The notes under the pieces were generated by a model. That model did not search any database. It was not told where the DNA came from and saw only the letters and a program-made list of their open reading frames with translations. The translations under genes and the position numbers were made by a program. From contig JALHTN010000524.1 in NCBI GenBank assembly GCA_022865865.1, positions 1 through 6,874 on the forward strand: a stretch of DNA of 6,874 bases, written 5' to 3'. Of the stretch, positions 1 through 5,679 are shown piece by piece. This DNA comes from Anaerolineales bacterium (lineage in GTDB: Bacteria > Chloroflexota > Anaerolineae > Anaerolineales > UBA4823). Positions within the stretch are counted from its first letter, which is position 1, and each line of letters starts with the position of its first letter.

Positions 1-117
1 AGCCATATTGCCCTGCACCATATATCCCACCCCGCCGAACATCTTTTTCGCGACCAGGCCGGGCTGACCAGCCAACTCATCCTGGATGCGAGCGGCCAGT
101 TCTTCGTCGAAAGCCAT
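1..117 (-). CDS. TfoX/Sxy N-terminal-domain protein, 5' part only
   Basis: Only the first 39 codons are present; the gene runs off the left edge. The translation begins MAFDEELAARIQDEL and contains KKMFGGVGYMVQGNMA at residues 24-39. That is the characteristic start of the TfoX N-terminal domain: a short helix, then the MFGG turn and a strand ending in GNMA. The ATG at 117-115 is preceded by a strong Shine-Dalgarno sequence, GGGAGGTG (128-121). Full-length TfoX/Sxy proteins regulate competence genes in gamma-proteobacteria. Many bacteria instead carry short proteins with this domain alone, whose role is not established, and the visible part cannot tell which type this is. It is divergent from the secreted-protein gene at 371, with a 253-bp gap between them. 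Family call is confident from the motif; function is open. Confidence 0.85.
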   Translation of the reverse strand, partial: MAFDEELAARIQDELAGQPGLVAKKMFGGVGYMVQGNMA

Positions 118-322
118 AACCACCTCCCAGAGATAAGGATCTAAATATTACCATCCAGGTCAGAATATATCATAAAACGCCGGGCGCTGGCTACCTTCGT
201 GAAGCTCAACCGCCCGGGGGTTATAGAGCCGGTGAAATGGAAAATTGGATAGGTTAAGGATTTCGTAATCTCTGGGCAAGTAGGCTGTAATCTTCCAGTG
301 CGATACTGGGGGCAATTCAAAC

Positions 323-340
323 GAGGTTAGCGCCAACCTC
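323..340 (+). promoter_or_regulatory. Inverted repeat in the leader of the secreted-protein gene
   Basis: GAGGTT (323-328) and AACCTC (335-340) form a perfect 6-bp inverted repeat around a 6-base centre. It ends 16 bases before the AAGGAG ribosome binding site (357-362). It could be an operator or a small leader hairpin. The 118-370 gap otherwise shows no promoter I would defend; the best -10-like hexamers there lack a well-spaced -35 partner. Confidence 0.25.
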
Positions 341-370
341 ACCGTACATTCATACAAAGGAGTGTGAATC

Positions 371-733
371 ATGATTAAGAAAAGCGCATTAGTAGCACTG
401 GTAGTTGCCATCAGCCTGATCTTTGCAGTACCAGCCTTCGCAGGTGGTCCCCCGCCAGGATTGCCGGGTGGTGAAAGAGCGCGCCCGGTGATCTTTGTAA
501 CCAGCCAGGGTTTGTACTACGATTCTATCGTTGGTCCATCTCTGCCCATAAAAGGGCGCTTCCAGAAGCTGAAGATGGATACTGAGGGGCAGCTTTACAC
601 CATGTGGGGACCTGGCGACCAGGGATTCGTGGGCGGCAGGTGGTGGGTGGATGTCAATGGAGATGATATCAAGGACGAAGGTGACAAGTTCTTCTCCTGC
701 CCGCTGCTGGGACCGGGCCGGGAAACCCCCTAA
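371..733 (+). CDS. Small secreted protein of unknown function
   Basis: The product is a 120-residue exported protein. Residues 1-24 are a classic Sec signal peptide: MIKK, then a hydrophobic core (SALVALVVAISLIFAV), then the cleavage motif AFA followed by GG. The start is fixed by AAGGAG at 357-362, eight bases before the ATG. The mature part (about 96 residues) opens with a Gly/Pro-rich stretch, GGPPPGLPGG. It then has a strand-rich segment (RPVIFVTSQGLYYDSIVG, 39-56) and ends with GGRWWVDVNGDDIKDEGDKF (88-107), FSCPLLGPGRETP (108-120). D94, N96, D98, D102 and D105 follow the spacing of an EF-hand or dockerin-like calcium loop, although the usual glycine and hydrophobic positions are not perfect. 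There is one cysteine, C110, so no internal disulfide is possible. It stands alone, with a hairpin terminator 25 bases after the stop. I recall similar short proteins ending in a WWVDVNG...CPLLGPGR block in other environmental bacteria, but know no function for them. Confidence 0.85.
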   Translation: MIKKSALVALVVAISLIFAVPAFAGGPPPGLPGGERARPVIFVTSQGLYYDSIVGPSLPIKGRFQKLKMDTEGQLYTMWGPGDQGFVGGRWWVDVNGDDIKDEGDKFFSCPLLGPGRETP

Positions 734-757
734 AATTCGCAGCGCTAATGGTTAACC

Positions 758-790
758 AACAGCCAGGGTCAGACCAGACCCTGGCTGTTT
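758..790 (+). terminator. Hairpin terminator after the secreted-protein gene, possibly bidirectional
   Basis: AACAGCCAGGGTC (758-770) and GACCCTGGCTGTT (777-789) form a perfect 13-bp stem with a 6-base loop. The hairpin lies between two convergent genes, 25 bases after the stop at 733 and five bases beyond the stop at 795. The T-run on the plus strand is weak (GTTTGCTATT), and on the minus strand it is weaker still (TTGGTTAACC). It probably ends both transcripts, but efficiency cannot be judged from sequence. Confidence 0.7.
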
Positions 791-794
791 GCTA

Positions 795-1441
795 TTAGGA
801 TGCTTCAAACAGCACCGAATCCGGATTATGTAAATAGTCCTGGATTTTTTCAAAGAATCTTCCCATATGGAATCCGTCCATCAGCGCATGATGAGCCTGC
901 ACGTCCAAAGGCATCAGCAGGCGATCGCCAGCCTCAAAAAACTTCCCCCACGCGAACCTGGGTACCGAATCGGCTGGATGGTAATGCATCGGATGCATAA
1001 ATTTGGTAAACGAACCCAGGGTATGGCTGTCGTATACATCAGGTCGTCTTGTCCTGGCTTAATATTGAGAGCAGGATCCTGGCGTGTTTCCGCAATCATC
1101 TTCTTGGCTCTGGTTTCAAAAGTGGGAAAATCATCTATATAGTCGAATGTACAGAAGTTGAACAGGCCCTCTTTGGTTAGAATGGTTGTCGCTGGGTGGA
1201 TGATCTCGTGCTCTACGACTTCTCCTTCCCGGATGCGGTAGCGGAACTCAGGAATAGCGTTGGCGGCGCGGGCGTTTAAATAAACGATCCCCACGTTAAT
1301 TGAAAAACCATGCTGTTTCATAAATGGATAGAAGGCTGTCAAGTCTACGTTTGCACACAGTCCGAAGTGTGGGTTATCGAAGGCGTTGAAGAATTCAAAG
1401 TGCTGGCGTCGCGGCCAGGTCTGCATATTTATTCGACGCAT
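795..1441 (-). pseudogene. Chloramphenicol acetyltransferase (CAT)-family gene with a one-base frameshift
   Basis: Two overlapping minus-strand frames together make one complete CAT-family protein. Frame 1 starts at ATG 1441-1439 behind the strong site GGGAGGTG (1453-1446) and matches the family through TTAIPWV (ending at residue 143, base 1013). The other frame continues with FTKFMHPMHYHP and carries the active-site motif HHALMDG, then runs to a TAA at 797-795. Restoring one base near 1012-1014, for example a T to give GTT-TCG-TTT, recreates PWVSFTKF and a protein of about 215 residues, the usual size. In the restored numbering the catalytic His would be about 185 and its paired Asp about 189. 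CAT enzymes are trimers that move acetyl from acetyl-CoA to a hydroxyl; many chromosomal relatives have unknown acceptors, so drug resistance is not implied. As read, the product lacks its catalytic histidine. A sequencing or assembly error is a real alternative, because everything else looks intact. Confidence 0.85.
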
Positions 1442-1478
1442 GTCTCACCTCCCTGAATGAATTGTGAATATCAAAGAA

Positions 1479-1495
1479 GTGCTCAGGTTGAGCAC
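1479..1495. promoter_or_regulatory. Palindrome in the leader of the CAT-like gene, possible operator
   Basis: GTGCTCA-GGT-TGAGCAC is a perfect 7-bp inverted repeat around a 3-base centre. It lies 38 bases before the CAT-like start codon and just downstream of the proposed -10 box. In that position a bound repressor would block transcription. The 3-base spacing is too tight for a comfortable RNA hairpin, which favours a protein-binding site. No regulator gene is next to it in this window. Confidence 0.4.
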
Positions 1496-1511
1496 CTTGT
1501 GGGTCTATATC

Positions 1512-1540
1512 GGTATAGGAAATATTTTCTGCTTAAGCAA
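1512..1540 (-). promoter_or_regulatory. Weak sigma-70-type promoter candidate for the CAT-like gene
   Basis: On the minus strand, TTGCTT (1540-1535) and TATACC (1517-1512) are separated by 17 bases. They match the first three bases of the -35 consensus and the first four of the -10 consensus. Transcription would begin near 1505, giving a leader of about 65 bases that includes the palindrome at 1479-1495. The match is partial, and the region is AT-rich enough for chance hits. Confidence 0.3.
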
Positions 1541-1600
1541 GTAGATCATGCTATTTTTGGAAAAAGTGTTTAATAAAGAAGAGCACTATCAACTCGAGAC

Positions 1601-1612
1601 GGAAAATTTTCC
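1601..1612. promoter_or_regulatory. Perfect 12-bp palindrome, role unknown
   Basis: GGAAAATTTTCC reads the same on both strands. It lies about 60 bases upstream of the proposed CAT-like -35 box, where an activator site could sit. An overlapping small hairpin, TCCAC-TGTT-GTGGA, covers 1610-1623. No second copy was noticed in the window, so a chance palindrome is possible. Confidence 0.25.
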
Positions 1613-1722
1613 ACTGTTGTGGAGAGGAGGGACTTGAGCGCTTGATGAAGGAAAATCACCATTCTCTACGACCAGGAAATGTGGAAGATTAAATTTTTCG
1701 ATGGGACAGAGGATTTAACAAC

Positions 1723-1750
1723 AAAAAAGGGCTGCCAGTTTCGGCAGCCC
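1723..1750 (-). terminator. Rho-independent terminator of the sulfatase operon
   Basis: On the minus strand, GGGCTGCC (1750-1743), loop GAAACT and GGCAGCCC (1736-1729) form a GC-rich 8-bp stem followed directly by six T residues (1728-1723). The hairpin begins 18 bases after the sulfatase stop codon. This is a textbook intrinsic terminator and marks the end of the leftward three-gene transcript. Confidence 0.92.
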
Positions 1751-1768
1751 CTCTATAACCAATAATCT

Positions 1769-4126
1769 CTACTGCCGTGCCATAATCATGCGCATCTCGG
1801 CTTCTTCATCCTTGATCAGCTCGCCGCTGACGTCCACGGTCACGGTGTCAATCGTGCCGGTGAATTCGAACGGCGGGGCATACTGCGGTGTGACCGGCGA
1901 ACCGCTATCCTGGCCGCACTCCAGCGCCCCACCCACGACACCGAACACTAAGGGGGTGGTAAAGGGGAAATCGGCCTGCCCAACCAGCTTGCCATCAAAG
2001 TAGAGCTGGGCAAGACCAGGCACACCCTTGCCCCCAGGAATATCCGGCGGGCCGGTGACCTCGAACTCGAAGCGCAGCTGGTGACTGCCAGCTGGCACCA
2101 GTTCAGTCGACTCGACATGGAAATACTCGCTGGCCATATAATTGTGTACGTAATGCAGCTTTCCATCTTTGATATAGAGCGAGTAACCGCCGTCGCTGCC
2201 GCCATGGGAGAAGATCACGCCTTCGGCGCCTTCTTCCGGGATTTCCACATCAGCGGTGATGCTGTGCGGACGGTTCATCACGTTGGCGCCAGCATATGAT
2301 GATACCGGTTGTGTGCCGGGATAGTAGGTATAGCTGCTGCGAGCCACGGCGATCGTCGGGCGTGGATCCATGACGCGTATTGCACCGCGCCCGTCAACCG
2401 GCAGTACGTTGTATTTGCCCGCCTCGACGTACCATTGGGCGATCATCTCGATCAGCTTGGCGCGGTTCTCGGCGTAGACATCGTTATTCTCGGCAAAATC
2501 TTCGTCCACGTGATACAGCTCCCAGCTGTTGGCGTCTAACTCGGTCAATCTCTCAGCCGAGATCGGATTGCCAAAACCGGTACCCGCTTCGGTGAAGGAG
2601 GGACCGGGCCAGGGGCAGACGGCCCGCCAGCCAGCGTGGTAGATCGAACGATGACCCATCATCTCGAAGTATTGGGTGCGGTGCTTGGAGGCCGTCAGCG
2701 GATCTTCAAAGGAATCGGCAAAGCTGACGCCTTCGATAGGAGCCTGGGTGACGCCCTTGATGCTGGTGGGTGCCTCCAAACCCAACAGATCGAGTACGGT
2801 GGGGACCATATCGATGGCGTGGGCGAACTGCATGCGCACCTGCCCCTTGGTTTTGATGCCATTGGGGTAGTGCACGATGAAGGGATCGCTAACACCGCCA
2901 CGATAGGTCTCGCGCTTCCAGCGGCGGAAGGGGGTATTACCGGCCCAGGTCCAACCCCAGGCGAAGTGATTGAAGTACTCTGGTCCACCCAGCCCATCGA
3001 TGGCCTTCAGGTTTTCTTCCGCAGTTTCGGGAACATTGTTGAAGAAGTTGCTCTCGTTAACCGATCCGGTGGGGCCGCCCTCGGCGCTGGAGCCGTTATC
3101 AGAGATGGCCATGATCAGGGTGTTATCGAACTCCCCGATTTTCTTCAGGAAATCGAGCAGGCGGCCGATATGGAAATCGGTATGCTCCAGAAAACCGGCA
3201 AAGACCTCCATCATACGGGCATAAAGCCGGCGTTCGTCTTCGGGCAGCGCGTCCCAATCCTGCACGTCGGGATCTTGGCGCGAGAGTTCGGCATCTGCCG
3301 GGGCAATGCCCATCTCTTTTTGTTTTGCGAACACTTTTTCGCGGTAGGCGTCCCAGCCGTCATCGAACATGCCCTTGTATTTGTCAGCCCACTCTTTGGT
3401 GACGTGGTGCGGGGCGTGCATAGCCCCCGGCGCAAAGTACATGAAGAAAGGTTTATTGGGCGCTACCTGCTTGGTATCGGCAACGAAACTGATCGCTTTG
3501 TCGACCAGGTCTTCTGTCAGGTGATAGCCTTCTTCCGGCGTTTTCTCCGGCTCGACGATGTGGTTGTCGTAGACCAGTTCGGGGTAGTATTGGTGCGTGT
3601 CACCGCCCAGGAAGCCGTAGTAGCGCTCGAAGCCGCGGCCTAAAGGCCAGCGGTCATAGGGCCCGGCGGCCGAGACCTGGTCGGGGGGGGTCAGGTGCCA
3701 TTTGCCGACGGCGTAAGTGTTGTAACCGTGCTGCAGGAGCATCTCGGACAGGAAGCCGTTTTCGAAGGGGATATTGCCGTTATAACCCAGATAACCGGTC
3801 GAGCCTTCGGTGATGCAGGCCATGTTGTTGGAATGATGGTTGCGCCCGGTCAGGATGCAGGTGCGGGTGGGCGAACACAGGGCGGTGGTGTGCATATTGT
3901 TGTAACGCACCCCGCCTGCCGCCAGGCTGTCCAGGTTGGGGGTGGCGATGGGGCTGCCGTAGCTGCCCAGGTGCCCAAAGCCGGTGTCGTCCAGGACGAT
4001 GAACAAGACATTGGGCGCGCCCTCCTTAGCGCGGTTGGGTTCCGGCCAGGCTGGCTTGGACTGGTCATAGGTGCGACCGACGACGCCAGTGAATGCGGTA
4101 CCGGGTTTGTATTCTTTTAATGTCAT
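1769..4126 (-). CDS. Type I (formylglycine) arylsulfatase, long AtsA/AtsD-like form
   Basis: The product is a 785-residue sulfatase that hydrolyses sulfate esters to the alcohol or phenol plus sulfate. The alkaline-phosphatase-like catalytic domain covers about residues 37-570. Residues seen in the expected places are metal ligands D46 and D47 (VLDDTG), the modification motif CSPTR with C84 as the formylglycine precursor and R88, LTGR (92-95), K142 and H144 (VGKWHL), H237 (GAMHAPH), D343 and N344 (SDNG), and K404 (RRWKRET). Residues about 600-785 form a beta-rich C-terminal domain ending in EMRMIMARQ, as I recall for the roughly 787-residue mycobacterial AtsA/AtsD proteins, so the gene is full length. 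It has no signal peptide or membrane segment, so a cytoplasmic site is expected. It needs a formylglycine-generating enzyme, which is not in this window. ATG 4126-4124 has AAGGAG (4138-4133) six bases upstream. It is last in an operon behind two DUF1254/DUF1214 genes and is followed by a strong terminator. The natural substrate cannot be read from sequence. Confidence 0.95.
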   Translation of the reverse strand: MTLKEYKPGTAFTGVVGRTYDQSKPAWPEPNRAKEGAPNVLFIVLDDTGFGHLGSYGSPIATPNLDSLAAGGVRYNNMHTTALCSPTRTCILTGRNHHSNNMACITEGSTGYLGYNGNIPFENGFLSEMLLQHGYNTYAVGKWHLTPPDQVSAAGPYDRWPLGRGFERYYGFLGGDTHQYYPELVYDNHIVEPEKTPEEGYHLTEDLVDKAISFVADTKQVAPNKPFFMYFAPGAMHAPHHVTKEWADKYKGMFDDGWDAYREKVFAKQKEMGIAPADAELSRQDPDVQDWDALPEDERRLYARMMEVFAGFLEHTDFHIGRLLDFLKKIGEFDNTLIMAISDNGSSAEGGPTGSVNESNFFNNVPETAEENLKAIDGLGGPEYFNHFAWGWTWAGNTPFRRWKRETYRGGVSDPFIVHYPNGIKTKGQVRMQFAHAIDMVPTVLDLLGLEAPTSIKGVTQAPIEGVSFADSFEDPLTASKHRTQYFEMMGHRSIYHAGWRAVCPWPGPSFTEAGTGFGNPISAERLTELDANSWELYHVDEDFAENNDVYAENRAKLIEMIAQWYVEAGKYNVLPVDGRGAIRVMDPRPTIAVARSSYTYYPGTQPVSSYAGANVMNRPHSITADVEIPEEGAEGVIFSHGGSDGGYSLYIKDGKLHYVHNYMASEYFHVESTELVPAGSHQLRFEFEVTGPPDIPGGKGVPGLAQLYFDGKLVGQADFPFTTPLVFGVVGGALECGQDSGSPVTPQYAPPFEFTGTIDTVTVDVSGELIKDEEAEMRMIMARQ

Positions 4127-4221
4127 TTAATTCTCCTTACTTCGTTTATGCAAGTTATCACTACCCAAATGAAGGTTAATTCACGTGATTACCAATACTT
4201 CAGCACAAATTTGTCTGTTGG
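4127..4221. other. 95-bp gap between the second DUF1254/DUF1214 gene and the sulfatase
   Basis: No terminator hairpin with a T-run is visible, so transcription probably reads through into the sulfatase. Short palindromes occur: TCACGTGA (4181-4188), ACAAATTTGT (4205-4214) and GGTTA-AA-TAACC (4220-4231, covering the upstream stop codon). Each is short enough to be chance. I see no convincing internal promoter. Confidence 0.5.
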
Positions 4222-5613
4222 TTAAATAACCTTCTCGATATCCGGCAGCACCCACGAACTATCGAAGTAACGCTCGGTGGGGGCATACAGGCGGAAATAC
4301 GCAAACCAGCCGTGACCAGGTAAGGTTTGAATCCAGTTCTTTTCGAAACCTTCCGGCGCTTCCGGCCCAAAGTAGAGGTCTGTCGAGCCGTCGGAGTTGG
4401 TCACCAGATCCATAACTGAGGATAGGTCGGCCTGCTGCTGCTCAGTGTCAATTACGCAGCGTGTGTCGTTTTCGTAAACCGTTACCGACCAGAACTGCTT
4501 CATCGGTGCTTCAGCCGGCACACGCAGGCGGTAAGTTTTAGCGCCATCCAGCCAGTCACCATCAGCATCACTATAAGCACCCAAATAGGCCTGACCTACA
4601 CCAGGTGTTTTGCTGACCATCGCTTTGGATGTGGTGACAGCCTCGTAGCAGTAAGCTGCGCGCTCATCGAGCTGGCTGTAGAATTCCGTTTCTTGCAGGG
4701 GGTCCAACATGATCACATAATCCCACTGTGTCTCTGGTCGATAGCGCGCATTCGCAAAGCGTTTCTCGAAAGAGTTTGCTTTGGCCATGGCTTCGCCGAT
4801 AAAAGCAGCCTCTTCCAGGATCTTTTTCTGGCGGTCATCTGGATCGAAGGGCTTTCCCTTCTCAATGCCCAATGGTTTGAGCATAGCCATCATAAAACGA
4901 TCCCGATCCTCAATTACCTCCTTACCAAGGATCTGAGCCAGTAGCTCCCAATAAGCCATGCCGCGCGGCTGGGCCTGGCTCCACCTTTTCCCTTCAGGCC
5001 TGATGAAACGCAGCATGGGTGGATTATCCCGTTGGCTGTAGGGGTAGATCCGGGTGCCCTGCACGATTGCTTTGGCTTTTTCGGGATCGCGTTCAAGTAT
5101 GCGATAGCCCCCGCCGACATTGATGGTGGGTGATTTAGCCACGTAATACCCTTCGGTGTCATCCACAGATTGACCGGGTCCAATGAGCAGGTATTTGCCG
5201 CCGGCACCCTTATCCGGACCTGCCAGGCCCATTTCAATGAATGGACGCTGCCAGAAATCATCATAGACGCCGGCTGTAGGACCTGGCGGCAGCTCGAATA
5301 CGATCGGACCAGTTTCCGACAGGTCGTGAAAAGTGAGCAAATAGGGGGTGGTGGTGTTGGCGGTCAAAATACCAATTTTGTCAAAATAGCTCTGGTAAAT
5401 GATCATGTCGATTTGCCTGGCTCCAAAGACCTCGGTGTGCGTCCTCTGCCACTCGGCAAATGCTACGATGGGTAAACCCCAGATATAACACTGCACGGCG
5501 CGTTGGAAGTCGAGCTCATCATAGAGTTTTTTGACCGTATCCTTGGAAGGGTAGCCATTTTCAAAGGTCAGCTCGCCGATTCTGGTATTAACAATTTCTT
5601 TAGTGGTAGTCAA
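4222..5613 (-). CDS. DUF1254/DUF1214 domain protein, complete
   Basis: The 463-residue protein has the two-domain layout of the family. A helical lead-in (LDFQRAVQCYIWGLP, 34-48) precedes the DUF1254 region (about 60-180), with NTTTPYL (86-92) and YDDFWQRPFIEMGLAGPDKG (117-136). A long helical linker follows, then the DUF1214 region (about 345-460) with KQFWSVTVYE (372-381), NSDGSTDLYFGPEAP (406-420) and the tail SSWVLPDIEKVI. Most family members have a signal peptide or lipobox. None is visible here, so it is probably cytoplasmic. The start is TTG at 5613-5611, chosen because AAGGAG sits five bases upstream and there is no in-frame ATG upstream or in the first 65 codons. It follows the other DUF1254/DUF1214 gene by 66 bp and precedes the sulfatase by 95 bp, all on one strand. 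No reaction is firmly assigned to this family to my knowledge. A link to the sulfatase substrate is inferred from position only. Confidence 0.9.
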   Translation of the reverse strand: MTTTKEIVNTRIGELTFENGYPSKDTVKKLYDELDFQRAVQCYIWGLPIVAFAEWQRTHTEVFGARQIDMIIYQSYFDKIGILTANTTTPYLLTFHDLSETGPIVFELPPGPTAGVYDDFWQRPFIEMGLAGPDKGAGGKYLLIGPGQSVDDTEGYYVAKSPTINVGGGYRILERDPEKAKAIVQGTRIYPYSQRDNPPMLRFIRPEGKRWSQAQPRGMAYWELLAQILGKEVIEDRDRFMMAMLKPLGIEKGKPFDPDDRQKKILEEAAFIGEAMAKANSFEKRFANARYRPETQWDYVIMLDPLQETEFYSQLDERAAYCYEAVTTSKAMVSKTPGVGQAYLGAYSDADGDWLDGAKTYRLRVPAEAPMKQFWSVTVYENDTRCVIDTEQQQADLSSVMDLVTNSDGSTDLYFGPEAPEGFEKNWIQTLPGHGWFAYFRLYAPTERYFDSSWVLPDIEKVI

Positions 5614-5617
5614 TTTT

Positions 5618-5624
5618 TCTCCTT
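5618..5624 (-). promoter_or_regulatory. Ribosome binding site that sets a TTG start
   Basis: AAGGAGA on the minus strand lies five bases (all A) before TTG at 5613-5611. The in-frame codons further upstream contain no ATG or GTG back to the preceding gene region that would suit better. The family match begins a few codons later (RIGELTFENGYPS), so this TTG is the best-supported start for the 463-residue protein. Confidence 0.75.
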
Positions 5625-5679
5625 TTTGTGCATCACATTCAGTTATGACAGTACTACTCGTAGATGATAGTTCCCCTCA

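Larger units (their letters stand above)
1442..1768. other. Gene-free interval between the CAT-like gene and the sulfatase terminator
   Basis: This AT-richer stretch of 327 bases is the upstream region of the CAT-like gene and the downstream region of the sulfatase, both transcribed leftward. It holds the sulfatase terminator (1723-1750), a perfect 12-bp palindrome (1601-1612), a weak promoter candidate (1512-1540) and a 17-bp palindrome (1479-1495). A 15-codon plus-strand frame at 1645-1692 has a purine-rich stretch upstream, but its spacing is poor. A minus-strand open stretch of about 40 codons lacks a start codon. I do not call either a gene. Confidence 0.6.

Noticed and set aside
245..271. 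TTGGAT/TAATCT pair as a promoter for the secreted-protein gene
   Set aside because: The 15-base spacing and poor hexamer matches are not enough to call it.
160..411. Minus-strand 83-codon frame overlapping the start of the secreted-protein gene
   Set aside because: It covers the leader and signal-peptide codons of a well-supported plus-strand gene and has no family resemblance.
800..1142. Plus-strand frames opposite the CAT-like gene
   Set aside because: They are shadows of the two minus-strand frames, which together match a complete known family.
1645..1692. Fifteen-codon plus-strand frame (MKENHHSLRPGNVED) behind a GGAGAGGAGG stretch
   Set aside because: The purine-rich stretch is 14 bases away from the ATG, the peptide is very short, and nothing else supports translation.
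2636..3643. Long plus-strand open frame of 335 codons opposite the sulfatase
   Set aside because: It lies wholly antisense to a gene with unmistakable catalytic motifs, has no recognisable domain, and is explained by the codon bias of the real gene. The same holds for the plus-strand frame at 3695-4120.
4181..4231. Three short palindromes between the second DUF1254/DUF1214 gene and the sulfatase, as possible operators
   Set aside because: Each is only 8-12 bp, they are unlike one another, and no promoter accompanies them.
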